From Ptiloglossa arizonensis (taxonomy: Eukaryota; Arthropoda; Insecta; Hymenoptera; Colletidae), in NCBI RefSeq assembly GCF_051014685.1, contig NW_027478442.1:1178001-1242000 (forward strand): a DNA stretch of 64,000 nucleotides, written 5' to 3'. The position numbers and the translations under genes are program-made. Shown here one piece after another: positions 10,953-22,637 of this stretch (position 1 is its first letter; each line of letters starts with the position of its first letter). A model generated the notes under the pieces. It was not told where the DNA came from and did no database searches. It saw only the letters and a program-made list of their open reading frames with translations.

Positions 10953-12368
10953 AGCATCAGAATTGCGAAAATTTTGATGGTTTCTCAACCATTCCTTAAC
11001 TTCAAACTCCCATATCTCGCGAACGGAATGACGAACTCGAGAAATTCCTGTTGCATCTGAAAGTGGAAACTCGCCCGATTACAAAGGTATGTGTATTTTT
11101 CCACTAGGCCTTTGTAGTTATTGGTTTCGAGTATCAGACTTGCGAAAATCTTGATGGTTTCTCAACCATTCCTTAACTTCGAGCTCCCATATCTCGCGAA
11201 CGGGATGACGAACTCGAGAATTTCCTGTTGCATCTGAAACTGGAAACTCGCCCGATCACAAAGGTATGTGTACTTTTCCCCTAGGCCATTCCAGTTATTG
11301 GTTTCGAGTATCAGAATTGCGAAAATTTTGATGGTTTCTCAACCATTCCTTAACTTCACACTCCCATGTCTCGCGAACGGAATGACGAACTCGAGAAATT
11401 CCTGTTGCATCTGAAAGTGGAAACTCGCCCGATTACAAAGGTATGTGCATCTTTCCCCTAGGCCTTTGTAGTTATTGGTTTCTAGTATCAGACTTGCGAA
11501 AATTTTGAAGGTTTCTCAAGCATTCCTTAACTTCAAACTCCCATATCTCGCGAACGGATTGACGAACTCGAGAAATTACTGTCGCATCTGAAAGCAGAAA
11601 CTCGCCCGGGTTCAACGGTATGTGCATTTTTGCCCTAGGCCACAGTAGTTATTGGTTTCGAGTATCAGACTTGCGAAAGTTTTGATGGTTTCTCAAGCAT
11701 TCCATAACTTCAAACTCCCATATCTCGCGAACGGATTGACGAACTCGAGAAATTCCTGTTGCACCTGAAATCAGAATCTCGCCCGATTACAACGGTATGT
11801 GTATTTTTCCCCTAGGCCATTGTAGTTATTGGTTTCGAGTATCAGGCTTGCGAAAATTTTGTTGGTTTCTCAACCATTCCTTAACTTCAAACTACCATAT
11901 CTCGCGAACGGATTGCCGAACTCGAGAATTTCCTATTGCATCTGAAAGCAGAAACTCGCCCGAATACAACGGAGTGTGTATTTTTCCCCTAGGCCATTGT
12001 AGTTATTGGTTTCGAGTATCAGACTTGCGATAATTTTGATGGTTTCTCAAGCATTCCTTAACTTCAAACTCCCATATCTCGCGAACGGATTGACGAACTC
12101 GAGAAATTCCTGTTGCATCTGACAGCAGAAACTCGCCCGATTACAACGGTGTGTGTATTTTTCCCCTAGGCCATTCTAGTTATTGGTTTCGAGTATCTGA
12201 CTTGCGAAAATTTTGATGGTTTCTCAAGCACTCCATAACTTCAAACTCCCATATCTCGCGAACGGATTGACGAACTCGAGAAATTCCTGTTGCATCTGAA
12301 AGCAGAAACTCGCCCGATTACAACGGTATGTGTATTTTTCACCCAGGCCATTGTAGTTATTGGTTTCT
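10953..12368 (+). repeat. Domain B: 8-mer higher-order repeat, copy 2 (1,416 bp)
   Basis: Repeats 9,538-10,952 marker for marker at +1,415/1,416 bp (8 x 177). A third copy begins at 12,369 but leaves the pattern within about 110 bp, at CATCTGACAGCAG. Most of this copy (from about 11,268) reappears at 48,036-49,320, offset 36,769 bp. Confidence 0.9.
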
Positions 12369-14723
12369 AGCATCAGAATTGCGAAAATTTTGATGGTTTC
12401 TCAACCATTCCTTAACTTCAAACTCCCATATCTCGCGAACGGAATGACGAACTCGAGAAATTCCTGTTGCATCTGACAGCAGAAACTCGCCCGATTACAA
12501 CGGTGTGTGTATTTTTCCCCTAGGCCATTGTAGTTATTGGTTTCGAGTATCAGGCTTGCGAAAATTTTGATGGTTTCTCAACCATTCCTTAACTTCAAAC
12601 TCCCATATCTCGCGAACGGATTGACGAACTCGAGAATTACCTATTGCGTCTGAAAGCAGAAACTCGCCCGATTACAACGGTACGTGTATTTTTCCCCTAG
12701 GCCTTTGTAGTTATTGGTTTCGAGTATCAGACTTGCAATAATTTTGATGGTTCCTCAAGCATTCCTTAACTTCAAACTCCCATATCTCGCGAACGGATTG
12801 ACGAACTCGAGAAGTTCCTGTTGCATCTGACAGAAGAAACTCGCCCGATTACAACGGTATGTGTATTTTTCCCCTAGGCCATTGTAGTTATTGGTTTCGA
12901 GTATCAAACTTGCGAAAATTTTGATGGTGTCTCAACCATTCCTTAACTTCAAACTACCATATCTCGCGAACGGATTGACGAACTCGAGAATTTCCTATTG
13001 CATCTGAAAGCAGAAACACGCCCGATTAGAACGGTACGTGTATTTTTGACCTGGGCCATTCCAGGTATTGGTTTCGAGTATCAGACCAGCGAAAATTTTG
13101 AAGGTTCCTCAACCATTCCTTAACTTCAAACTCCCATATGTCGCGAACGGTTTGACGAACTCGAGAATTTCCCGTTGCATCTGAAAGCAGAAACTCGCCC
13201 GATGACAACGGTATGTGTATTTTTCCCCTAGGCCATTGTAGTTATTGGTTTCTAGCATCAGAATTGCGAAAATTTTGATGGTTTCTCAACCATTCCTTAA
13301 CTTCAAACTCCCATATCTCGCGAACGGAATGACGAACTCGAGAAATTCCTGTTGCATCTGAAAGTGGAAACTCGCCCGATTACAAAGGTATGTGTATTTT
13401 TCCCCTAGGCCGTTGTAGTTATTGGTTTCGAGTATCAGACTTCCGAAATCTTGATGGTTTCTCAACCATTTCTTAACTTCAAACTGCCATATCTCGCGAA
13501 CGGATTGACGAACTCGAGAATTTCCTGTTTCATCTGAAAGCAGAAACTCGCCCGATTACAACGGTATGTGTATTTTCCCCCTAGGCCATAGTTGTTATTT
13601 GATTCGAGTATCAGACTTGCGAAAATTGTGATGGTTTCTCAACCATTCCTTAACTTCAAACTCCCATATCTCGCGAACGGATTGACGAACTCGAGAAATT
13701 CCTATTGCATCTGAAAGCAGAAACTCGACCGATTTACAACGGTATGTGTATTTTCCCCTAGGCCATTGTAGTTATTGGTTTCTAGCATCAGAATTGCGAA
13801 AATTTTGATGGTTTCTCAACCATTCCTTAATTTCGAACTCCCATATCTCGCGAACGGGATGACGAAACTCGAGAATTTCCTGTTGCATCTGAAACTAGAA
13901 ACACGCCCGATCACAAAGGTATGTGTATTTTTCCCCTAGGCCTTTGTAGTTATTGGTTTCTAGCATCAGAATTGCGAAAATTTTGATGGTTTCTCAAGCA
14001 TTCCTTAACTTCAAACTCCCATATCTCGCGAACGGGATGACGAACTCGAGAATTTCCTGTTTGCATCTGAAACTGGAAACACGCCCGATCACAAAGGTAT
14101 GTGAATTGTTCCCCTAGGCCTTTGTAGTTATTGGTTTCTAGAATCAGAATTGCGAAAATTTTGATGGTTTCTCAAGCATTCCTTAACTTCAAACTCCCAT
14201 ATCTCGCGAACGGATTGACTAACTCGAGAATTTCCCGTTGCATCTGAAAGCAGAAACTCGCCCGATTACAACGGTATGTGTATTTTCACCTAGGCCATTG
14301 TAGTTATTGGTTTCTAGCGTCAGAATTGCGAAAATTTTGATGGTTTCTCAACCATTCCTTAACTTCAACTCCCCATATCTCGCGAACGGAATGACGAACT
14401 CGAGAATTTCCTCTTGCACCTGAAAGCAGAACTCGCCCGATTACAACGGTATGTGTATTTTTCCCCTAGGCCATTGTAGTTATTGGTTTCGAGTATCAGG
14501 CTTGCGATAATTTTGATGATTTCTCAAGCATTCCTTAACTTCAAACTCCCATATCTCGCGAACGGATTGATGAACTCGGGAAATTCCTGTTGCATCTGAC
14601 AGCAGAAACTCGCCCGATTACAACGGTGTGTGTATTTTTCCCCTAGGCCATTGTAGTTATTGGTTTCGAGTATCAGACTTGCGAAAATTTTGATGGTTTC
14701 TCAAGCACTCCATAACTTCAAAC
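12369..14723 (+). repeat. Domain C: block shared with 50-52, 56-57 and 62-64 kb
   Basis: About 13 monomers. Markers are GATGGTGTCTCAACC, GATTAGAACGGTACG, TTTTTGACCTGGGCC, CATATGTCGCGAACGGTTTG, GACTTCCGAAATC, GAAACACGCCCGATCAC, TATGTGAATTGTTCCCC, GATTGACTAACTCGAG, TATTTTCACCTAGG, TCCTCTTGCACC and TTGATGAACTCGGG. The stretch 12,904-14,774 matches 50,204-52,072 with offset near 37,300. Two monomers (about 12,552-12,905) have no counterpart in the distal copy. An unusual number of one-base length changes lies at 13,448-14,430 (see findings). No gene is present. Confidence 0.85.
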
Positions 14724-15962
14724 TCCCATATCTCGCGAACGGATTGACGAACTCGAGAAATTCCTGTTGCATCTGACAGCAGAAACTCGCCCGATTACAA
14801 CGGTGTGTGTATTTTTCCCCTAGGCCATTGTAGTTATTGGTTTCGAGTATCAGACTTGTGAAAATTTTGATGGTTTCACAAGCACTCCATAACTTCAAAC
14901 TCCCATATCTCGCGAACGGATTGACGAACTCGAGAAATTCCTGTTGCATCTGAAAGCAGAAACTCGCCCGATTACAACGGTATGTGTATTTTTCCCCCAG
15001 GCCATTGTAGTTATTGGTTTCTAGCATCAGAATTGCGAAAATTTTGATGGTTTCTCAACCATTCCTTAACTTCAAACTCCCATATCACGCGAACGGAATG
15101 ACGAACTCGAGAAATTCCTGTTGCATCTGAAAGTGGAAACTCGCCCGAATACAAGGGTATGTGCATTTTTCCCCTATGGCTTAGAAGTTATTGGTTTCGA
15201 GTATCAGACTTGCGAAAATTTTGATGGTTTCTCAACCACTCCTTAACTTCAAACTACCATATCTCGCGAACGGATTGACGACCTCGAGAAATTCCTGTTG
15301 CATCTGAAAGTAGAAACTCGCACGATTACAATGGTGTGTGTACTTTTCCCCTAGGCCATTCCAGTTATTGGCTTCGAGTATCAGAATTGCGAAAATTTTG
15401 ATGGTTTCTCAACCATTCCTTAACTTCAAACTCCCATGTCTCGCGAACGGATTGACGAACTCGAGAAATTCCTGTTGCATCTGAAAGCAGAAACTCGCCC
15501 GATTACAACGGTATGTGTATTTTTCCCCTGGGCCATTGCAGTTATTGGTTTCTAGCATCAGAATTGTGAAAATTTTGATGGTTTCTCAAACACTCCTTAA
15601 CTTCAAACTCCCATATCTCGCGAACGGATTGACGAACTCGAGAAATTCCTGTTGCATCTGACAGCAGAAACTCGCCGGATTACAACGGTATGTGTATTTT
15701 TCCCCTAGGCCATTGTAGTTATTGGTTTCGAGTATCAGACTTGCGAAAATTTTGATGGTGTCACAACCATTCCTTAACTTCAAACTACCATATCTCGCGA
15801 ACGGAATGACGAACTCGAGAAATTCCTGTTGCATCTGAAAGCAGAAACTCGCCCGATTACAACGGTATGTGTATATTTCCCCTAGGCCATAGTTGTTATT
15901 TGATTCGAGTATCAGACTTGCGAAAATTGTGATGGTTTCTCAACCATTCCTTAACTTCAAAC
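14724..15962 (+). repeat. Domain D: 7-mer higher-order repeat, copy 1 (1,239 bp)
   Basis: Seven 177-bp monomers, repeated at +1,239 bp. Markers in order are CTGACAGCAG with CGGTGTGTG, GACTTGTGAAAA with GTTTCACAAGCACTCC, TTTTTCCCCCAGG, CATATCACGCGAACGG, GAATACAAGGG, CCCCTATGGCTTAG, GGCTTCGAG, CCCCTGGGCCATTGCAG, TCAAACACTCC, CGCCGGATTAC and GGTGTCACAACC. All units are 177 bp, so reading frames stay in register here and produce spurious long ORFs. Confidence 0.88.
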
Positions 15963-17201
15963 TCCCATATCTCGCGAACGGATTGACGAACTCGAGAAAT
16001 TCCTGTTGCATCTGACAGCAGAAACTCGCCCGATTACAACGGTGTGTGTATTTTTCCCCTAGGCCATTGTAGTTATTGGTTTCGAGTATCAGACTTGTGA
16101 AAATTTTGATGGTTTCACAAGCACTCCATAACTTCAAACTCCCATATCTCGCGAACGGATTGACGAACTCGAGAAATTCCTGTTGCATCTGAAAGCAGAA
16201 ACTCGCCCGATTACAACGGTATGTGTATTTTTCCCCCAGGCCATTGTAGTTATTGGTTTCTAGCATCAGAATTGCGAAAATTTTGATGGTTTCTCAACCA
16301 TTCCTTAACTTCAAACTCCCATATCACGCGAACGGAATGACGAACTCGAGAAATTCCTGTTGCATCTGAAAGTGGAAACTCGCCCGAATACAAGGGTATG
16401 TGCATTTTTCCCCTATGGCTTAGCAGTTATTGGTTTCGTGTATCAGACTTGCGAAAATTTTGATGGTTTCTCAACCACTCCTTAACTTCAAACTACCATA
16501 TCTCGCGAACGGATTGACGAACTCGAGAAATTCCTGTTGCATCTGAAAGTAGAAACTCGCACGATTACAATGGTGTGTGTACTTTTCCCCTAGGCCATTC
16601 CAGTTATTGGCTTCGAGTATCAGAATTGCGAAAATTTTGATGGTTTCTCAACCATTCCTTAACTTCAAACTCCCATGTCTCGCGAACGGATTGACGAACT
16701 CGAGAAATTCCTGTTGCATCTGAAAGCAGAAACTCGCCCGATTACAACGGTATGTGTATTTTTCCCCTGGGCCATTGCAGTTATTGGTTTCTAGCATCAG
16801 AATTGTGAAAATTTTGATGGTTTCTCAAACACTCCTTAACTTCAAACTCCCATATCTCGCGAACGGATTGACGAACTCGAGAAATTCCTGTTGCATCTGA
16901 CAGCAGAAACTCGCCGGATTACAACGGTATGTGTATTTTTCCCCTAGGCCATTGTAGTTATTGGTTTCGAGTATCAGACTTGCGAAAATTTTGATGGTGT
17001 CACAACCATTCCTTAACTTCAAACTACCATATCTCGCGAACGGAATGACGAACTCGAGAAATTCCTGTTGCATCTGACAGCAGAAACTCGCCGGATTACA
17101 ACGGTATGTGTATTTTTCCCCTAGGCCATTGTAGTTATTGGTTTCGAGTATCAGACTTGCGAAAATTTTGATGGTGTCACAACCATTCCTTAACTTCAAA
17201 C
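15963..17201 (+). repeat. Domain D: 7-mer higher-order repeat, copy 2 (1,239 bp)
   Basis: Same marker order as 14,724-15,962. It differs by few substitutions, such as GGTTTCGTGTATCAG at about 16,440 for GGTTTCGAGTATCAG. Near its end one monomer has been duplicated exactly (16,899-17,252), so the transition to the next domain occurs one unit later than in copy 1. Confidence 0.85.
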
Positions 17202-17252
17202 TACCATATCTCGCGAACGGAATGACGAACTCGAGAAATTCCTGTTGCATCT
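16899..17252 (+). repeat. Exact tandem duplication of a single 177-bp monomer
   Basis: Units 16,899-17,075 and 17,076-17,252 both start GACAGCAGAAACTCGCCGG and both contain GGTGTCACAACC, CAAACTACC and CGGAATGACG. I see no difference between them. In the equivalent place of the preceding 7-mer (about 15,660-15,836) there is only one such unit. This is a recent one-monomer gain by unequal exchange or slippage. Confidence 0.9.
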
Positions 17253-18538
17253 GAAAGCAGAAACTCGCCCGATTACAACGGTATGTGTATATTTCCCCTA
17301 GGCCATAGTTGTTATTTGATTCGAGTATCAGACTTGCGAAAATTTTGATGGCTTCTCAACCATTCCTTAAATTCAAACTCCCACATCTCGCGAACGGGTT
17401 GACGAACTCGAGAATTTCCTATTGCATCTGAAAGCAGAAACTCGCCCGATTACAACGGTATGTGTATATTTCCCCTAGGCCATAGTTGTTATTTGATTCG
17501 AGTATCAGACTTGCGAAAATTGTGATGGTTTCTCAACCATTCCTTAACTTCAAACTCCCATATCTCGCGAACGGATTGACGAACTCGAGAAATTCCTGTT
17601 GCATCTGAAAGCAGAAACTCGCCCGATTACAACGGTATGTGTATTTTCCCCTAGGCCATTGTAGTTATTGGTTTCTAGTATCAGAATTGCGAAAATTTTG
17701 ATGGTTTCTCAACCATTCCTTAACTTCGAACTCCCATATCTCGCGAACGGGATGACGAACTCGAGAAATTCCTGTTGCGTCTGAAACTGGAAACTCGCCC
17801 GATTACAAAGGTATGTGTATTTTCCCTCAGGCCATTGTAGTTATTGGTTTCTAGCGTCAGAATTAGGAAAATTTTGATGGTTTCTCAACCATTCCTTAAC
17901 TTCAAACTCCCATATCTCTCGAACGGATTGACGAACTCGAGAAATTCCTTTTGCATCTGAAAGCAGAAACTCGCCCGATTACAACGGTATGTGTATTTTC
18001 CCCTAGGCCATTGTAGTTATTGGTTTCTAGTATCAGAATTGCGAAAATTTTGATGGTTTCTCAACCATTCCTTAACTTCGAACTCCCATATCTCGCGAAC
18101 GGGATGACGAACTCGAGAAATTCCTGTTGCGTCTGAAACTGGAAACTCGCCCGATTACAAAGGTATGTGTATTTTCCCTCAGGCCATTGTAGTTATTGGT
18201 TTCTAGCGTCAGAATTAGGAAAATTTTGATGGTTTCTCAACCATTCCTTAACTTCAAACTCCCATATCTCTCGAACGGAATGACGAACTCGAGAAATTCC
18301 TGTTGCATCTGAAACTGGAAACTCGCCCGATTACAAAGGTATGTGTATTTTTCCTCTAGGCCATTATAGTTATTGGTTTCGAGTATCAGACATGCGAAAA
18401 TCTTGATGGTTTCTCAACCATTCCTTACCTTCAAACTTCCATATCTCGCGAACGGATTGACGAACTCGAGAAATTCCTGTTGCATCTGACAGCAGAAACT
18501 CGACCGATTCCAACGGTATGTGTATTTTTCCCCTAGGC
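17253..18538 (+). repeat. Domain E: TAGTTGTTATTTGA monomers and 352-bp dimer repeat
   Basis: Two successive monomers carry CCATAGTTGTTATTTGATTC near 17,310 and 17,490. They are followed by a dimer of 176-bp units repeated in tandem: AATTAGGAAAA at 17,861 and 18,213, unit starts 17,677 and 18,029, period 352 bp, with TATTTTCCCTCAGG and CTCTCGAACGG. The two dimer copies diverge at about 17,924 / 18,276. Later copies of the AATTAGG unit are at 26,349, 54,806, 55,513 and 59,224. No gene is present. Confidence 0.85.
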
Positions 18539-19654
18539 CATTGTAGTTATTGGTTTCTAGCGTCAGAATTGCGAAAATTTTGATGGTTTCTCAACCATTC
18601 CTTAATTTCGAACTCCCATATCTCGCGAACGGGATGTCGAACTCGAGAATTTCCTGTTGCATCTGAAACTGGAAACTCGCCCGATCACAAAGGTATGTGT
18701 ATTTTTCCCCTAGGCCTTTGTAGTTATTGGTTTCTAGCATCAGAATTGCGAAAATTTTGATGGTTTCTCAAGCATTCTTTAACTTCAAACTCCCATATCT
18801 CGCGAATGGATTGACGAACTCGAGAATTTCCCGTTGTATCTGAAAGCAGAAACTCGCCCGATTACAACGGTATGTGTATTTTCCCCTAGGCCATTGTAGT
18901 TATTGGTTTCTAGCGTCAGAATTGCGAAAATTTTGATGGTTTCTCAACCATTCCTTAACTTCAAACTCCCATATCTCGCGAACGGAATGACGAACTCGAG
19001 AAATTCCTGTTGCATCTGAAAGTGGAAACTCGCCCGATTACAAAGGTATATGTATTTTTCCCCTAGGCCTTTGTAGTTATTGGTTTCGAGTATCAGACTT
19101 GCGAAAATCTTGATGGTTTCTTAACCATTCCTTAACTTCGAACTCCCATATCTCGCGAACGGGATGACGAACTCGAGAATTTCCTGTTGCATCTGAAACT
19201 GGAAACTCGCCCGATCACAAAGGTATGTGTATTTTTCCCCTAGGCCTTTGTAGTTTTTGGTTTCTAGCATCAGAATTGCGAAAATTTTGATGGTTTCTCA
19301 AGCATTCCTTAACTTCAAACTCCCATATCTCGCGAACGGATTGACGAACTCGAGAATTTCCCGTTGCATCTGAAAGCAGAAACTCGCCCGATTACAACGG
19401 TATGTGTATTTTCCCCTAGGCCATTGTAGTTATTGGTTTCTAGCGTCAGAATTGCGAAAATTTTGATGGTTTCTCAACCATTCCTTAACTTCAAACTCCC
19501 ATATCTCGCGAACGGAATGACGAACTCGAGAAATTCCTGTTGCATCTGAAAGTGGAAACTCGCACGATTACAACGGTGTGTGTACTTTTCCCCTAGGCCA
19601 TTCCAGTTATTGGTTTCGAGTATCAGAATTGCGATAATTTTGATGGTTTCTCAA
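18539..19654 (+). repeat. Domain F: island of domain A sequence
   Basis: 18,539-19,337 repeats 3,866-4,664 at offset 14,673 bp with about seven differences by eye, including GGGATGTCGAACTCG and CGCGAATGGATTG. The continuation to about 19,654 (CGCACGATTACAACGG, GTGTGTACTTTTCCCC, AATTGCGATAATTTTG) is also of a kind seen at 5,930-6,050 and 9,130-9,220. It is flanked on both sides by monomers of domains D/E and G. Confidence 0.82.
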
Positions 19655-20514
19655 GCATTCCTTAACTTCAAACTCCCATATCTCGCGAACGGATTGACGA
19701 ACTCGAGAAATTCCTGTTGCATCTGACAGCAGAAACTCGCCGGATTACAACCGTATGTGTATTTTTCCCCTAGGCCATTGTAGTTATTGGTTTCGAGTAT
19801 CAGACTTGCGATAATTTTGATGGTTTCTCAAGCATTCCTTAACTTCGAACTCCCATATCTCGCGAACGGATTGACGAACTCGAGAAATTCCTGTTGCATC
19901 TGACAGCAGAAACTCGCCCGATTACAACGGTGTGTGTATTTTTCCCCTAGGCCATTGTAGTTATTGGTTTCGAGTATCAGACTTGTGAAAATTTTGATGG
20001 TTTCACAAGCACTCCATAACTTCAAACTCCCATATCTCGCGAACGGATTGACGAACTCGAGAAATTCCTGTTGCATCTGAAAGCAGAAACTCGCCCGATT
20101 ACAACGGTATGTGTATTTTTCCCCCAGGCCATTGTAGTTATTGGTTTCTAGCATCAGAATTGCGAAAATTTTGATGGTTTCTCAACCATTCCTTAACTTC
20201 AAACTCCCATATCACGCGAACGGAATGACGAACTCGAGAAATTCCTGTTGCATCTGAAAGTGGAAACTCGCCCGAATACAAGGGTATGTGCATTTTTCCC
20301 CTATGGCTTAGCAGTTATTGGTTTCGAGTATCAGACTTGCGAAAATTTTGATGGTTTCTCAACCACTCCTTAACTTCAAACTACCATATCTCGCGAACGG
20401 ATTGACGAACTCGAGAAATTCCTGTTGCATCTGAAAGTAGAAACTCGCACGATTACAATGGTGTGTGTACTTTTCCCCTAGGCCATTGTAGTTATTGGTT
20501 TCGAGTATCAGACT
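19655..20514 (+). repeat. 12-mer higher-order repeat, partial leading copy
   Basis: Corresponds to about 22,132-22,990 of the 12-mer but at offset 2,477 bp (14 monomers) rather than 2,123. The reason is that the two-monomer piece with CATATCACGCG, GAATACAAGGG and CTATGGCTTAGCAG, then CGCACGATTACAATGG, occurs twice in a row (about 20,204-20,460 and 20,558-20,814). Confidence 0.8.
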
Positions 20515-22637
20515 TGCGAAAATTTTGATGGTTTCTCAACCATTCCTTAACTTCAAACTCCCATATCACGCGAACGGAATGACGAACTCGAGAAATTCCT
20601 GTTGCATCTGAAAGTGGAAACTCGCCCGAATACAAGGGTATGTGCATTTTTCCCCTATGGCTTAGCAGTTATTGGTTTCGAGTATCAGACTTGCGAAAAT
20701 TTTGATGGTTTCTCAACCACTCCTTAACTTCAAACTACCATATCTCGCGAACGGATTGACGAACTCGAGAAATTCCTGTTGCATCTGAAAGTAGAAACTC
20801 GCACGATTACAATGGTGTGTGTACTTTTCCCCTAGGCCATTCCAGTTATTGGCTTCGAGTATCAGAATTGCGAAAATTTTGATGGTTTCTCAACCATTCC
20901 TTAACTTCAAACTCCCATGTCTCGCGAACGGATTGACGAACTCGAGAAATTCCTGTTGCATCTGAAAGCAGAAACTCGCCCGATTACAACGGTATGTGTA
21001 TTTTTCCCCTGGGCCATTGCAGTTATTGGTTTCTAGCATCAGAATTGTGAAAATTTTGATGGTTTCTCAAACACTCCTTAACTTCAAACTCCCATATCTC
21101 GCGAACGGATTGACGAACTCGAGAAATTCCTGTTGCATCTGACAGCAGAAACTCGCCGGATTACAACGGTATGTGTATTTTTCCCCTAGGCCATTGTAGT
21201 TATTGGTTTCGAGTATCAGACTTGCGAAAATTTTGATGGTGTCACAACCATTCCTTAACTTCAAACTACCATATCTCGCGAACGGAATGACGAACTCGAG
21301 AAATTCCTGTTGCATCTGAAAGCAGAAACTCGCCCGATTACAACGGTATGTGTATATTTCCCCTAGGCCATAGTTGTTATTTGATTCGAGTATCAGACTT
21401 GCGAAAATTGTGATGGTTTCTCAACCATTCCTTAACTTCAAACTCCCATATCTCGCGAACGGATTGACGAACTCGAGAATTTCCTATTGCATCTGAAAGC
21501 AGAAACTCGCCCCATTACAACGGTACGTGTATTTTTCCTCAAGGCCTATGTAGTTATTGGTTTCGAGTATCAGACTTGCGAAAATTTTGATGGCTTCTCA
21601 ACCATTCCTTAAATTCAAACTCCCACATCTCGCGAACGGGTTGACGAACTCGAGAATTTCCTATTGCATCTGAAAGCAGAAACTCGCCCGATTACAACGG
21701 TATGTGTATATTTCCCCTAGGCCATAGTTGTTATTTGATTCGAGTATCAGACTTGCGAAAATTGTGATGGTTTCTCAACCATTCCTTAACTTCAAACTCC
21801 CATATCTCGCGAACGGATTGACGAACTCGAGAAATTCCTGTTGCATCTGTAAGCAGAAACTCGCCCGATTACAACGGTATGTGTATTTTCCCCTAGGCCA
21901 TTGTAGTTATTGGTTTCTAGTATCAGAATTGCGAAAATTTTGATGGTTTCTCAACCATTCCTTAACTTCAAACTCCCATATCACGCGAACGGAATGACGA
22001 ACTCGAGAAATTCCTGTTGCATCTGAAAGTGGAAACTCGCCCGATTACAAGGGTATGTGCATTTTTCCCCTATGGCTTTGTAGTTATTGGTTTCGAGTAT
22101 CAGACTTGCGAAAATTTTGATGGTTTCTCAACCACTCCTTAACTTCAAACTCCCATATCTCGCGAACGGATTGACGAACTCGAGAAATTCCTGTTGCATC
22201 TGACAGCAGAAACTCGCCGGATTACAACCGTATGTGTATTTTTCCCCTAGGCCATTGTAGTTATTGGTTTCGAGTATCAGACTTGCGATAATTTTGATGG
22301 TTTCTCAAGCATTCCTTAACTTCAAACTCCCATATCTCGCGAACGGATTGACGAACTCGAGAAATTCCTGTTGCATCTGACAGCAGAAACTCGCCCGATT
22401 ACAACGGTGTGTGTATTTTTCCCCTAGGCCATTGTAGTTATTGGTTTCGAGTATCAGACTTGTGAAAATTTTGATGGTTTCACAAGCACTCCATAACTTC
22501 AAACTCCCATATCTCGCGAACGGATTGACGAACTCGAGAAATTCCTGTTGCATCTGAAAGCAGAAACTCGCCCGATTACAACGGTATGTGTATTTTTCCC
22601 CCAGGCCATTGTAGTTATTGGTTTCTAGCATCAGAAT
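20515..22637 (+). repeat. 12-mer higher-order repeat, copy 1 (2,123 bp)
   Basis: Twelve monomers, eleven of 177 bp and a net loss of one base, repeated at exactly +2,123 bp. Marker order is CATATCACGCG, GAATACAAGGG, CGCACGATTACAATGG, GGCTTCGAG, CCCCTGGGCC, CGCCGGATTAC with GGTGTCACAACC, TAGTTGTTATTTGA, CGCCCCATTAC with CCTCAAGGCCTATG, GATGGCTTCTC, a second TAGTTGTTATTTGA, CGCCGGATTACAACCG, GCGATAATTTTG and GACTTGTGAAAA. A CATCTGTAAGCAG variant near 21,845 is private to this copy. This is the clearest higher-order unit of the window. Confidence 0.9.

Noticed and set aside
16825..17250. 141-codon minus-strand open reading frame, and similar 60-108 codon frames on both strands throughout
   Set aside because: All are read-throughs of the 177-bp monomer. 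The product is a 59-residue period that stops wherever the monomer border changes or a 176-bp unit breaks the frame. There is no start context, no non-repeat domain and no flanking gene structure.
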